From the NCBI GenBank assembly GCA_905250075.1, contig CAJNOP010000012.1, positions 1,302,001-1,366,000 of the forward strand: 64,000 bases of DNA, in the 5' to 3' direction. Made by a program: the position numbers and the translations under genes. The DNA is from Rotaria sp. Silwood1. Lineage: Eukaryota; Rotifera; Eurotatoria; Philodinida; Philodinidae. Below the pieces are notes generated by a model. That model was not told where the DNA came from and made no database searches. It saw only the letters and a program-made list of their open reading frames with translations. Below are positions 1-18,485 of this stretch, piece by piece; the stretch's first letter is position 1; each line of letters starts with the position of its first letter.

Positions 1-494
1 AAAAATTGCTTATTTAATACATTCAAAGTACAGGGATGGATTTCCTAACAAACTTAACCCTACTTAGAATTTTTAACAAAACGCTTAATAATTATATATC
101 ATTTAAAAAGGTTTCTAAAAAACAGAACATAGTAGTTTTCAGATCTTAAAACTGTTTTTTAACAATATCATTCTAAAAGGCACAAAATCTTAAGTAATGT
201 TAGAAGTTGCCGGATTGTTTATAATCTTCTATTAAAACGTTATAAGCATAGCAAAAACTCGAAAAAGACATTTTTTTTGTGAAACCTTTAACTTTTTAAC
301 CAACGATCATGGAAGAAGCGGCAACCCCTCCTGTTGCGGAGAATTTCGTGCTCTTACAATTCATGTGTGAAATCTTGGTAATAAGTTATTATTCAAATTT
401 GAGTGCAATTTTATTCAAGATAAAGCTATTTAATCAAATACATACTCGTTTGATTCTTTTTTTTCATAAACATTTGTTTTTGTTTTCGACATAC
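1..494. other. Intron or unread part of VPS13B
   Basis: I see no convincing coding exon here. A minus-strand frame runs on from the last recognised VPS13B exon to a stop near 430, but a strong GTATGT donor on the minus strand at 494-493 suggests the exon ends there and the next exon lies beyond the left edge. Confidence 0.4.
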
Positions 495-3400
495 GTTTTT
501 CATCTTTTGACATTAAAACAACTGGAAAATCAAAATTATTTTTTGAACTATAACATTGATTATCAATTTGTAATTGATCAATTGAACAAAAAAATTGTTG
601 TTGATATAAACATAGTTCAGTATCAATAAAATGTTGATAAAATAATAAATTTATTTTATCAATTGTTACACGAAGAATTTCACGAAATAAACATATATCA
701 TTTAATTCATCCATTAATGATATAGATATTTTATTAACAAAAAAATTAAATTGTATTTGTCGATGATTACTTTGATTATATTGTTGTTGCCATGATTTTA
801 AATATTGATTTGTTGCATTTGGTGTATTTATTGGTGTATTTTTATCAAACATAGTTGAACGATATTGACGTGGTATAGTTTCTGATATGATAGTTGCTTG
901 TGGTAATGATGAATTAGTTATTTCTAATGATGAATTTACTTTGACAATATTATTAGATTTTGATGTTGTTGTTGTTTTTATTGAACGATGACGATGAACA
1001 GGTTCAATTACTAATGTTCGACTTGCTGGCAATGATGCAGATAAGGAATGAATTAAAACATCATGTAAACCTAAAGTAAGAATTGAACATGTATTTTTGA
1101 GTTTAACTTGGTTAAGAAAATTTGATGACATCCTAACAAGAAACATGACGATTATATGATGTAAATTATAGGTAAGGAGCTATGGTTTTATCATGAATCG
1201 ATTGATCGAAAATTTTCAAATGCTGCCTGGATATTAATTAGAGAAATTTCGTTGTTTGTGATTCGATGCAGACGGCTTACTAAAAAAATTCTAATTTTTA
1301 AAACTACCCAGGTCAATCGATACGGCTGTTTATGGTGCTGTATGAAGCAAATAGACGGTGAAAATATAGATAGCCGTTTCGATCGACCTGGGTACTCGTC
1401 CTGTCTTATTTCATCATGTTGATCAAAGAAGCTTTATCTATCATTATTATTTACTAAATAATTATGTCGAATCTCTTATAGAGAAACTACAGAAGACCAA
1501 CATTTAGTATACATGTTGTAAGATTTCATTATGACGTTGTCAAGGTGCAAGTATATGAAGATGTTTCAAACTACTTCAACTGAAAAGATATGAAAATTAT
1601 TCGATAGACATTCTCATTATCTTATATCAAGAAATAATCCTTGAAGCTATTCATATCAAATTATTGCTTTCGAATCCTTGAGTTTCTGGCAGACTCTCAT
1701 CCATAAATTTCGGCAATTTCTAGTTCGGGTCGTAACTGTGCGAACTCGTATTTCTCTTTTCTGAAAAACAATAAAACAGAGTACTTCATACCGGGTACTG
1801 GTAAAAAGACATCTTCTAATTGTGAATCAATTCTTAATGGTCTACTCCATTGAACATTTTTTGTTGTTACTTGTTGAAAATAATTTGTTATTAATTGAAC
1901 AACATTATTGGAATTTTCATTTAATAAGAATTGTGCTAAATAAAATCTTGAACCATTCATTAAATTTTGTAAATTATTATTATTATTATTTAATGATGAT
2001 GATGATTCTGGTGAATCAATTCCAATAAATGATGATGAAAATGGTGGAATTATATGTGACATAGATGAAATATTTTCTAATCGACATAATAATGGACATG
2101 AACAAGTATTAACAACATGTAAAAATGCCCAAGATGGATTAGAATTAATTGATATTTCAATTTGACTTGTTGATGTCTTAATTAATTGATTAATAGAAAA
2201 TAATTCTCCACGTAAACTTTGAAATGTTGATGATTTTAATCTAAAAAAACAAAATTTGTTGTTTTTTTTTTCTTTTTTAATTTATTTCAAAAAGATTTAA
2301 TTCATCTTACTTAATTTGTTCATCTTTTTTATATAAACAAAAACATTGTCGATTTCCATTTTCATCAATTTTTGTCATTAATTTAATTGGTTTAGATAAA
2401 TATTGTTTATCATTTAATTCATTTTGAAATAATAAATAATAAATAATATCTGTTGATGGTATACCTTGAAAACGATATAAATTTATTTTTTCATTAATTT
2501 TTATTTCTAAACAATTATATGGATAATCAATTGTATATTGTTGTTTTGATATTGGTAATATATAACATAATAATGTTTGTTGTGTTTGATTAATAAATTG
2601 ATATTTTGATTCAATTGTTAATATATGTGTATGATCAAGATATTCATGTTTTAAATGAATAATAAAATAATCATTATTTGATGATTTAATAAAATATAAA
2701 TCAATTGAACCATTTATATATAAACGATTATTAATTATATTTGTTGTATTCATCATAGGAATATTTCGAAATATTAAATCAATTGTTTGACATTGAATAT
2801 GTTCACCATCATATGGATCAATAAGTATAAATTGTATTTGACTATATTCTAATTTTGAAAGACAATTTATTTGATCAGAATGTATATATATATGATCATG
2901 ACCAGCATTTGCATATAAATGAAAATTAAATGGTGTTAAATTATTTATTAATGTTAAAGGTTTTAATTCAATTAATATTGTATTTAAATGTGAATAGAGA
3001 CGTATTGGTTCAATACGACAATCAATTGAATTTGTTTTTATATTCGTTGGATTGATTACTAAGAAATAAAGAAAATTTTGTTTTAAACAAATTTTTTCTT
3101 ATGAGAAAATGTTTAGAACTATCGAACCCGATGAGATTGGTGAGTTAAAAAAATTTGCTCTTACCGTTATTAGAATGTTCGGAAAGTTTCACTGAAAAAA
3201 AATCAGAGCAGTAACTCATTCAATATTCTACTGACCGGAGAAGTTCTTCAACTGATAATTTGCTTTTGAGTCGAGACCTTGTATGTTATGTAGATCTATA
3301 TAAGTTAAAAATATCTTGGAAAGAATATAAGTTTTTAGCTTATTGTTGCACCTTTATGATTATCAGAAAGCCGTCGTCCATTCGAGAACATTAGAGAAAC

Positions 3401-6400
3401 TGATTTTTGAATTTTCACTTGAAGTTTTGTATAGAGACAAACCTTAATGAGCATCGTATGTTGTGAAAGTTTTAGACCTTTCGATATGTCTGTCTTGAAA
3501 TCGGAACATCAAATGTGGTGGTTTCTATTAGCAATGTAAAAGACACACTATTACTACAATTGTATCTCAGAAATACTAATAGTGATAAGGTCTGAACCAT
3601 TCACAAAAAGAACTATTTTCTTGAAGATCTGTCTCTATTCAAACTTTCAAGTCGAAATTCGAAATCGCGCTTCTCTGATGTTGCTGATAAAGATCACAAT
3701 ATTCTATTAAATAATACAGTATCTCGGTAGAAATAAGTTATTAGTTCAAATTCATCGCAGAGTATTCATAGTACATTCGAACCTACATGATGCAAATAAT
3801 CCCAATTCAAAAGCGACTTGACATCTAGAAAAACATTCTCGAATTATATTTCCATTAGTCAGATCGAGTTTCTTTTTTTACATGAACAAACTATGAGCTT
3901 GTTTGACATTCTACAATCCTCATTACTTTGAAAGCATCTCAAAACTTTCGAATATGTAGCGCAAGAAAAAAATTATATATTTTCCTATTTTATTTATGAT
4001 TTCTAATAAATAAAAGTATGTCACTATCAATACATACGATTTTCAATTTTTTTTGTTTGAAATGTAATTGATGGTTCATACATAGATGGACCATTAGCAC
4101 CAATACTTGGTACAAGAGATGTATTTAAAATTTCATTTGTTTGTTCAATTAATGGTATAGGAATATCATCATCAGTTTGTTTTATTTTAGAATGTTGTTG
4201 TCGAAGTAGATCAATAATTGAATATGTTGAATTTTGTTCATCAAATTGTGATGAATAAAGTATTTTAGTTTGTAAAAAATAATCAATTAAACTTGAATTT
4301 TCTTGTTGAATATTTTCAATTTCATTTATAGATAAATAAGATTGTTTATTTAATTCAAATATACATGATGTTAATTGTTCAACATCAAATTGTTGTAAAC
4401 GATGTTCATATATTATTGAATTTGAATTATCAAAAATAAAATCATTAAAAAATGTATAATTACCATTTGATTGAAGTATAAATGTTTTATCTTTATTTAA
4501 ATGTACTAAAACTGATTGTGTTAAATATGAACGATAAATAATAATAGGTGTAAATATAAAACAAGTTAAATTTTCATATTCAAATAAATGTATCCATATT
4601 GATAATTGTTCACTTGTTGAAATAATACCATCTTGATTTAATTGTTCAATTGAATATTTATTTGATGAATTCCATTGAATATATTCAATATCATCAATTG
4701 TTTGTAAACAACTTAAATATAATTCATTTTTAGATAAAGATATATCCATTTGTCTTGAACCAACATTTAAATAAAATTTTATATTTAAATCAATATTACA
4801 AAGATTTTTAAGTATTAATTTACCAATAATATGTATATGACGACGTATTTGATGTTCATCATAATGAATATGTAAATAAAATGAATGTGGACTATGAATA
4901 AATTGAACTATTTGTTTAATATTATTATCTGTATGATGTATATCTATAGGTAATGAATAGATTGGATCTATAGATGAATGTTCAAGTGAAAATTGAACAG
5001 ATATATCATCTGTATTTAATTTAGTCCAAACAAAATCTGTTGTTTGTGATGGAGAAAGTATAAGAAAATTATCAGTTGTTTTATGTTGTTTTAAACCAAC
5101 AGGACAATTAAGATGATTAGTAAATAGATAATAAGTATAATACAATGGATTATCATTATTGCTTAATGCTAAAGCTAAACAAAAAAAAAATAAACATATG
5201 AAAATCTGATTTCACTATCTGCTTATAAGCATATTCTTTGATCGAAATCTAAACAAAGATTTTGATGTTTATCTTTAATATGATTGGGAAAAAATAAATT
5301 TATTTACATATACTGTGCACCTTTCTTGACCATATTCTGACTACGCCCCTGCGAGTAGAACAAAAGTTGTCATCTTGGGCACTGTCTTCTATTAGATACT
5401 AGGATCACAATGATAAAAAATGACAGTCCATGTTTCCCTGAGATACTACGCTCGAACGAGCTGAAAATTTCTTTACATGCACTAGACATGATTTTCAGTA
5501 AAGATCTTTTTATTATTTATCCTACGAATCAAAAAGCCAAACTAAAAAGTATGCATGTTTTTCTTTTTTTGAATAGAATTACCAAAGATCAACAGAATTC
5601 TATTTCTATACTCATCCAGGACAGTGTATTATACATGTGAAAAAAGGTTTAGCTTGATTGAATATACGAAGGTGGAGACATGAAAGCGTTTCTGTACTTT
5701 TTGTTTTCATGAAAAAGTTGATTTGAGTAAGACATGAAGCAATATACAGTTTTTACTAATTTGATTTATTAATGTTTAAATATAATTTTCGGACAATTAG
5801 TAAATATATACTACTTCAGACTATACAATCTCCACAAAAGAAAATTTTCATCACGAAACGAAGAGAGAATATCTTTAATATTGAATCTTCCATTGATTAA
5901 TGCAGTGACAATTTGTAGATCGATTACAAAAATAAAACGATACATAGGATTGACATGTTTTATAGTCAATTTCATGACCCATTCATTAGCACAAAGGAGA
6001 ATATTTAGATCTTTCGGTTTGATTGCGGAATCTAGCAATGATTTATATATGTTTCGAAAGTTTGACGATAGCTTTGTAACTTACAGCGGACTGTGTTATC
6101 ACTACTGAGCAAGCAGAGAATAATAAAGAACAATGTACGAAATTTTAATAATAGACCGAAGATTTTTGTTTTGAGATTCGATAGTGTCTTTCTCAAAAAC
6201 AGAATGAAAATTGTTTGTAAAGGTCAAAGTACGTATTCTACATATTCAACTTAGAATTGAATCTATCGACCTTGAATTATTTATTTTACAATATATCATA
6301 AAAATATTTGCATTGTTTCAATATATTAGTTTTTTATGTATTTACTCCTTTCATTTTCTATTACACTAATACCATGAGATATAAACTGCTTTTGTCGATT

Positions 6401-9400
6401 AAATATTGTCACGAAAGAACAGCAAATTAACCCCTTTTTCAGGTCATTCAAACCTCTTTTTCTCTTTCAAGATTACTGCGCTAACAAAAGTCATCGTGCA
6501 TTAGCAATAGTGCACATAAAGGATAGAAAAAAAATCAACGATGCTTTTAAATAATACGGTCTTTCTCATATTATATTTCACTTGCAATGAATTCAGTTTA
6601 TTATTTATTTTATTTGATTATTAAATTTCTCCAAAAAAAAAAAAAAAAGAACTGTATCACTACCTTGCTGTTTGAATTTATTTAATTCTAAAACTTCGAT
6701 CATATCTGATCGAATCCAATGTTGATAAAGAATATTAATTAAATGACATAATGATTGACTTAATCGAATATTAATATGATCAATATCAAAATGTAATTGA
6801 TAAAGAATTGATGTTTTAGCTGAACGAAATAATTGATTATATTTTCCATTATTTAAATTAAATATATCAGGTAAATTTGTTAATATACTTGATTGTGATA
6901 CATCAATGAATAAATCAAGATTAACTAATGCTGGTTCAATACATGAACGTTTTGTTAAAAATCGATATTCTAATGCTTCAAGTGATAATAATGTTTCAAT
7001 ACTCATTAATCTTGTTTCAAGACGTTGACTATAATCAAATGATACATTATCTAAATGTAATGTCAGAACATCATGTTTACATCCATTAAGAATTGATTGA
7101 AATTTTGAAGATGAATTTTCTTTCTAAATAAAATATAAGAAATGATAAGACATTTTAAATAAAAAAACAAAGAAAATTCAACCTGTGGATCTATCATAAA
7201 ATGTAAACATATATTTGGTATTTTAATTGTCATTTCAATTGATGGTTCATAACGTTGACTTTGTAATGAATCAATACGTGTTGATGCAGCTAAAGAATTC
7301 GCTTGATGTATAATTGATGATGCATTAAGTAAAACAATACGCCACATTTCAGAATATGGATTTTGTCCAAGATCATTACTAAAATCAAGAAATAATGCTT
7401 GACCATCAGATAAATCAAATGTTTGCCAAGTTACAAATTGTTTTGTACCAAAATGCCAATATTGCATTAAACATTCAACCTAAAAGACAAATTTTTTTTT
7501 TTAATTCATACATTTATTTTGTAATTAAAAATAATTCGATTGTGACCTCAATTTTTTTTTGTCATCTTTGTAAAAAAAAGAAAAGAAACTTCATAATCAA
7601 AAAATTAAATGATTATAAATAAACTTTTTCTTTGTTAATATAAAAACAAAAAAAAAAAATATCTATTTCAAAAATTTTTATTTTACCGTTTTTATTTTAT
7701 GTGTCATAACATTTCCATTAAGATCATCATCAAATGGTAATGGAAGTATATGACATTTAAGTAATGATCGTCGTTGTGGATATTTCCATGTCATACAAGA
7801 TGCAATATTTTGATGATTTATTGTTGTAAAAAAAATTTCATTTATATTAGGTAATTCATGTGAAGTTTGAAATATCCATTTCATTGAACCATTTCTTAAA
7901 TCATCAACTGATATAATATCATCATTAATTGGTTCAATCATTTTTGATGGTTGAAATATTGATATAGCTATATCAACTATTGTTCGTATTTGATTAATAA
8001 CTTTTATTAAATAAGTTAATAGATTAAAATCAATTTTTCCAGTTAATGATGAACATTCTAAATGAAGTAATGAATATGTTCGATGATGATCAAGTTTTAA
8101 TGTTGCTTGACATGGATATATAAGTAAATTATTATTGAAACTTGCATTCAAATCATTTATAATTAAAGAAAAATGTGTCATACGTACATGACGATCATAA
8201 TGTAATGTAAAATGAACATCAGATAATGATAAACATAAACATTCATCCCACATTAAAGACATTTTTGATGTTAATACTTTTACTTTACGTACACGAGAAA
8301 CAACTGATTGACCATCGACAGCTGTTGTACTTGTAGGTTTATAACGTTCAACCATTATATCTAAATAGATTAATCATAAAATTATTTATATGTCAAATAG
8401 AACATCATCAAAAACTTTTTGAAGTTTTACTGTAATTCTATTATAGAAATAAACATCGAAATTATCACTTATATTTGATGATTTATTTTCATTTGCATGT
8501 AAAATAGATCTGTTAGGTTGAATTTAACCTGTTAATTAACATTCGATAAATCTTTCTTAAAAGATTCTCTTTTATTCCATGAATGAATTAATTTGTATTT
8601 CAATTAGTTATTTCTTTTTTTTTTTGTTTTTATTTGATACATACTTGCTTTTTCAATGAGAAAGCCAATAAATGGAACAAGAGAAGTTTTATTACCAGTT
8701 GATTTTGTAATCTAGAAAAAAAAAATTATTTCACTCGAATTTAAATTAAACACAAAAAAAAAACAAATTTTAATTTTTACTTTATATTGTAAACTAATTC
8801 GATCTAATTCAATACCAGCAAAAAGTATTGGTGTTGGAGTATGACTAATATTATTCGTTGTTAATATATTCTGTTCTTCTAATCGAGATTCTTGTTTAAT
8901 TTCTTGTTCATTTGATAAATTATTAGAATTATCAGTCTCTGGTGGAAAATCATCTTCAGCAAAAAGTGTTGTTACTGATGGTACATAAGACCATGCCCAT
9001 GACATCCAACCTGTTTGAGAATTATTTGAAGTAACTGTTGTTCCATCTTCAGAATTTATTATTGAAGGTACAGATGGTATTGGTAGTGGTGATGATGGTG
9101 ATGGTGGTAATGATGATATTGAAAGAGATGATTCAATTAATTTATTACGTAAATTTTTTTTCTGTTCTTTTGATAAATTATTTTCTTCATTTGAATGTAT
9201 TTGTTGATTAATAAGTAACATAATAATTTCAGTTAAACGCATTATCATTGATAATTGATTATCAACAATAGATACTTCAATATTAGCACAATTAAAACTT
9301 AAACGTGTTTGTATAGGTTTAGTATTTAATTGTTGATATACATTTGAATATAACATTTGTATACGACATTCAAATGAACAACGTGATAATAATGGTACTT

Positions 9401-10112
9401 CATAACGATGAACTTTACCAGTACTATCACGTTTATCTAAACATAATGTTAAATCTGGTAATGTTATTAAACGTCTTAATGATAAATCTTGTTGTGATAA
9501 TTCAATAAATGATTTAAACCAATTTTGATTAACAGCATAACATTCAGCTGTACGTGATGATAATGATATAACAATATCTTCTTCAATAAATTTTATTATT
9601 AAATTATTAACAATTATATGTACATTATTAAGTATACGTGCAAGTACAGTTTGAATATAATTTGATTGTTCAGCTGTTGTTGGTTGTTGTTGTTGAATAA
9701 GTATATGATCAGAATCAATATCATCTTCAGATGATAATGAATTATCATTTGATAATGTACATTCTTTATTTAAAACAATAACAAGTTCAATTTGATTTAT
9801 TGTTACAACAATTGGTTCTGAATTGATTCGAATCCATGGAACCTGTTTCGAAAAAAAAAAAAAAAATTCTTTATAAAATAATTGTAAATCATATAAACAT
9901 ACATGAATACGTAACTCATGAATAATTCCACTTTGAAAAATAATTGGAAGTGTTGGAACTAATTTTTGTATATTAGCTAAACGTAATTCGAGATTATACA
10001 AAACAACATCACCACCCCATAAAGATAATTGAAAATCTTCACGTCTTAATTTTACATATTGATCAATATAAGATAGAAGCCATGGAGTTATATATGATTC
10101 AAGTTTGAACAT
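495..10112 (-). CDS. VPS13B: Vacuolar protein sorting protein 13B, N-terminal part (partial gene)
   Basis: VPS13 proteins are long bridge-like lipid-transfer proteins at membrane contact sites; VPS13B (COH1) acts at the Golgi and endosomes. The start at 10112 opens a chorein-type N-terminus with the typical LQLSLWGGDVVL-like stretch (here QLSLWGGDVVL), then SGIIHELRIH joined across a 58-bp intron to VPWIR, as in the vertebrate protein. A GWMSWAWSYVPSV segment, also typical of VPS13, lies in exon 2. Exons on the minus strand: 9903-10112, 8781-9842, 8645-8711, 7687-8360, 7183-7479, 6664-7123, 4038-5174, 2311-3058, 1792-2240, and 495 to about 1106 (or 1132). Phases agree up to the last junction, which is uncertain. 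The 4038-3058 exons look like the VPS13 adaptor-binding (VAB) region. About 1,900 residues are visible and the C-terminal part is off the window. VAB-like sequence arrives earlier than in the roughly 4,000-residue human protein, so the middle is shorter or an exon in 5175-6663 was missed. Confidence 0.9.
1304..1395. repeat. 92-bp foldback element in a VPS13B intron
   Basis: Arms of about 24 bases at 1305-1328 and 1371-1394 are nearly perfect inverted copies, beginning TACCCAGGTC and ending GACCTGGGTA. They enclose a loop of about 42 bases. The layout fits a very short MITE or hairpin element. No target-site duplication was clear. Confidence 0.6.
3403..3664. repeat. Foldback element, CGACTTGAAA family, in a VPS13B intron
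   Basis: Inverted arms at about 3403-3438 and 3631-3664 share a core close to TTTCGACTTGAAACTTT followed by a TAGAGAC-like end. Similar paired arms occur at 31.8 kb and 40.6 kb, so this is a dispersed family. It lies in the 979-bp intron 3059-4037, in which I see nothing else. Confidence 0.5.
5175..6663 (-). other. Long VPS13B intron
   Basis: This 1.5-kb intron separates the exon ending at 6664 from the one starting at 5174. Short open frames on both strands near 5811-6108 overlap each other and lack the codon bias of the flanking exons. A missed small exon cannot be excluded, because this is where the protein is shorter than its vertebrate relatives. Confidence 0.4.
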
Positions 10113-11348
10113 ATTTTATAAATAAAATCAACATCTAAAAGATAAATTATTTAGGAACAATCCATAGACGATATTCAGATAGAAAATCGTACTTTTTGAT
10201 TCCATCCATTTGGATGTGAATGTCTGTGAATATCAGACTTATCATCACTTATATATATATATATATATTTCTTCACTATTTTTTCTGTCAGCTAAATTGA
10301 TACATATCAATATTCATATTAATGCTCTACCAAATGACTAGCTACTCAATGAATATAATCTTCTATTATATTAATAACATATTCATATTCGATTGATTTT
10401 TCTATTTAAAAATACTGTTCAAAATATACCAAATAAAAGAAGCCTCCTAGTTGATTAATCACTTTTGAACTTAAACGATGTGCATTATGTAGATCCAAGT
10501 GAACTTTGAATATCTTCAAAAGAGTTACAGCACTTAACTTATTGCTGCAGAGATACTGCAAAATTATGATCATTTTTGAAATGAATGTCATAGTTCTTTC
10601 AGAAGCAGCAGAAAAACTGATTACTTGAATTTCGATTTAAAAATTAGCATAAAAATAGGTCTTAGCTAGAATAACTTGTTGTGAAAATTTCAAATGTTCC
10701 AATTGCATTTATTCTAAAGTAAGAACATCAAAATTTGTCATTCGTATATGAACGGTGTGAAAAACATGCTTTTATTATAGGTCATATCTTAGGATAAAAG
10801 AAATCAAAAGATTTAACTTTTTTACAATAAACTATTCTCATTAATGTCTGTTCCTATGCAAAGTTTCAAGTCGAAAATTAATTTGTCTGTTACTACAACA
10901 TTCATTTAAAAGCTAACATAAATGTATACTATCTCTGGAACAATATACTAAGAAGTTGAACTATCTTCAAGAATATTCATATCTCATGTTGATTCTACAT
11001 ATTACACATAATCTCGAATGAAAAGAGATTTATTCGTCGGAACATTTCTCTCGTAAACGTATCGATACTCTTTGTGAATAATTCCTTACATCAATAAATA
11101 TATTGTTCTTACAAATCGAAGTCAACAAGTATCATATTTACCCTCGAAAAACTTTTATAAATCCTTGATAAATTATTGTTATCTCAAAAATATTATTAAG
11201 TACTACTCTTCATTTAAATAGATTATCATTCAAGATATTACTCAAAAATAAAATATCATTGATAAAAGTTTTAATATTGATTAACAAACTAATCTCTATA
11301 TTTATAAAGTCTTTTCTTCAAGAACACACCTATGCATAATCAATTTTA
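10113..11348. other. Spacer between VPS13B and the MAPEG-like gene
   Basis: The two genes are divergent, so both promoters should lie here. An (AT)n run sits at about 10249-10267. A single arm resembling the CGACTTGAAA foldback family is near 10855-10885. No TATA or other motif could be assigned with confidence. Confidence 0.4.
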
Positions 11349-11897
11349 ATGGCTTCATCGTTCGATTACGATTTATATATAAAACGATGTATATTTGCTT
11401 GGGTATCTGTTGGTCTTGTATGGAAAAATATAACTCTTTTTCTTATATTAATGATATTTCGTTTAAAAAGTAAACAACTAAATCGTATAGAAGAGGAACA
11501 AATATTTGAACGACAAACTGGAAAAACAAATCGGACACTATCAACTATTACTCAATCAGCAAATCATGTTATTAAACATAGAGATTCGACTTTTAGAAAA
11601 CGAATTTTAAAAGTATTAGAATATGAAACTCATTATATGGTTTACTTTCTTATATTATTTTTCGTTTTCACTGAAGCACTTCAAGGTACAACAACACGAC
11701 AAATTGTCTATGGAAGTATTTTTGTCATTGCACGTTATGTACATAATGGAGGTTTACTTTTTCATTACCGTTATGCACGAATGATTGGTATTCTATTCTC
11801 AATTCTTGTAATCGCTGCAATAACACTTGATCTAGCGATTATTCGAACAAATGATGTTATACAAAAAAATACATTAAATTCTATTACAACCTTTTGA
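11349..11897 (+). CDS. MAPEG-family membrane protein (microsomal glutathione transferase-like)
   Basis: This intronless frame encodes 182 residues with four likely membrane helices: about residues 13-37, 92-112, 116-135 and 142-163. Size and layout match the MAPEG family, which includes microsomal glutathione S-transferase 1 and prostaglandin E synthase and sits in the endoplasmic reticulum membrane. The loop after helix 1 is basic and ends in an Arg-rich stretch. Helix 3 contains the RYVHN segment, which resembles the ARxxH motif of MGST1. The helix-2 start, which in active enzymes is NDLEN, here reads YETHY, so glutathione activity is not assured. The assignment rests on pattern and topology only. 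Other four-helix proteins are possible. Confidence 0.5.
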   Translation: MASSFDYDLYIKRCIFAWVSVGLVWKNITLFLILMIFRLKSKQLNRIEEEQIFERQTGKTNRTLSTITQSANHVIKHRDSTFRKRILKVLEYETHYMVYFLILFFVFTEALQGTTTRQIVYGSIFVIARYVHNGGLLFHYRYARMIGILFSILVIAAITLDLAIIRTNDVIQKNTLNSITTF

Positions 11898-12935
11898 AAT
11901 AATTCCGTACTTCTAACAATCTATCAATCATATGAAATAGATTTTTCATTTGTTTATTCATCAAAAAAAAAAAAAAACTAAATAAAACACAACTTTTTTT
12001 TTGTTCGATATGCAACTGATTTTTAAATAAACATTTTTAAATAGATCCTATTTCAAACTATTTTTAAAATCAAAAATCTATTGAATCAAAACAAAATTTA
12101 GTTTGAGATAACATTAAACATGAATATTAACTATTGAAAAATTTAGAAAATCTCTTCTATAACTTTACATAAATCGAATACTATATAGTCAATCATTACC
12201 TTCAATTCTATACACATCAATAAGCATTAAAAGTCATATGAACTACAAAAAAACAATAAAAACACAAACCAGGCATTTTTTTTTTTTCTTTTGAGAATTT
12301 CGTATATAGTTTTCAATACGGTTTCGAAATGAATTCAAGGTAAATAAAAACAAATTGCTATGTCAAACTCATACTTATGTAAATTTACACAATTAATTCA
12401 TCGAAAAACATAAAAATAAAATTTTCTTAGACATAAAGTAAAAATAGACGTTTATCAAGGACATATAAAAAATATACAAACATAGAATAATTTGTTGATC
12501 ACTAGGCAATACCTATTTTCTTCAAATATTCATTTAAAACTTAAATATCATAAATTGTCGATTAGTTAATATATATGTCCAATGAAAATTTAATTTTATT
12601 GAAATATTATACTGAACTACCATCTATCGAAAAAAATAAATATAAAATAATAATATAATAAAAAAAAAAAATTTCATTTTATAAATGAAATAAATATTTT
12701 TTTAGGGAGGAAAAAAAAAGAATTTATTCTTTTTAAAAAAAAATTTTTCTTCCTATTGACTTTTGCTATATACAAATAATATGTAGAGGTTAACATAACA
12801 AATTATTTCAATATGCCGACAAGTTTTTTTTTGCTCTCGTTCGTTTAATATTATTTGTCTATTTTAAATAATAATCAATTGGATTTGATTTTTTCTTTTG
12901 ATTTACCACAAAAAAAAAAAAAAAAAACAAACGCG
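11898..12935. other. Spacer upstream of SMAD gene A
   Basis: This AT-rich spacer has several A- and T-homopolymers, including runs at 11969-11982 and 12660-12670. I see no gene or RNA. The promoter and leader of the first SMAD gene should lie in its right part. Confidence 0.4.
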
Positions 12936-17713
<4,778 letters not shown>

Positions 17714-17961
17714 ATATGAAAATAAAATTAAAGTGAAAATAAAATTCTTCTGTCAGATAAATTGACATTTTCATATTTGTATTTGTTGTCCGCTTTTGTT
17801 CTTTTGGTTTTGTTTTTTTTTTTAGTGTTGTATTTGTTTGTTTCATTCATTTATTTATCATTAAAATTTTGTATATATATATATAACTCTGACATTCTTA
17901 TTCAAAAAAATGATATTTCTTTCTAGATTTAAATATCTTTTTGTTTTCCATCAAAATTACA

Positions 17962-18282
17962 ATGGTAAACGTACCAAAAACACGTCGTACATTTTGCAAA
18001 GGAAAAAATTGTAAAAAACATACTTTACATAAAGTATCACAATATAAAAAAGGCAAAGATAGTGTTCATGTACAAGGTAAACGACGTTATGATATGAAAC
18101 AAAAAGGTTATGGTGGACAAAAAAAACCTGTGTTTCATAAAAAAGCTAAAACAACTAAAAAAATTGTTTTACGTATGGAATGTACGGAATGTAAATTCAA
18201 AAAACAATTAGCTATTAAACGAACCAAACATTTTGAATTAGGTGCAGAAAAAAAGAAGAAAAATCAAGTTATCAATTATTAA
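17962..18282 (+). CDS. RPL36A: Ribosomal protein eL42 (L36A/L44)
   Basis: This is the complete 106-residue large-subunit ribosomal protein near the E site, where the CCA end of the deacylated tRNA sits. The start [12 protein letters not shown] and the segment [12 protein letters not shown] are family signatures. Zinc ligands are C12, C17, C74 and C77, with a C-x4-C first pair as in yeast. Pro56, whose change in yeasts gives cycloheximide resistance, is kept. The frame is intronless, although eL42 genes in many animals have introns. An in-frame TTG codon 21 bases upstream is not a plausible start. The gene lies 248 bp after the stop of SMAD gene A, and a T-rich tract ending in TTTCTAG at 17920-17925 could be a leader-intron acceptor. 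Confidence 0.97.
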   Translation: MVNVPKTRRTFCKGKNCKKHTLHKVSQYKKGKDSVHVQGKRRYDMKQKGYGGQKKPVFHKKAKTTKKIVLRMECTECKFKKQLAIKRTKHFELGAEKKKKNQVINY

Positions 18283-18485
18283 TTTTCAACAATACAAATA
18301 TAATAATTATTATACCATCATTTTTCTTTTTTTTTTTTTGTTGAAATTACTTTTCTTTTTTCTTTTGCATATTGATGGACAAGAAGTTATAAACGAATTT
18401 TTCTAACATCTTTATTATTCGTTTGAAGAAAATAAAAGAAGAATATTAATAGTTATTTCTCTTTTGTTTTAGATATGAATTTTTA

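Noticed and set aside
1700..1791. A 31-base intron in VPS13B (GTATGAAG..TTTCAG)
   Set aside because: It is shorter than the other introns seen in the window, and the downstream frame does not resemble VPS13.
5811..6108. Overlapping short frames on both strands in the long VPS13B intron
   Set aside because: They lack the A/T-ending codon pattern and any VPS13 feature, and overlap each other on opposite strands.
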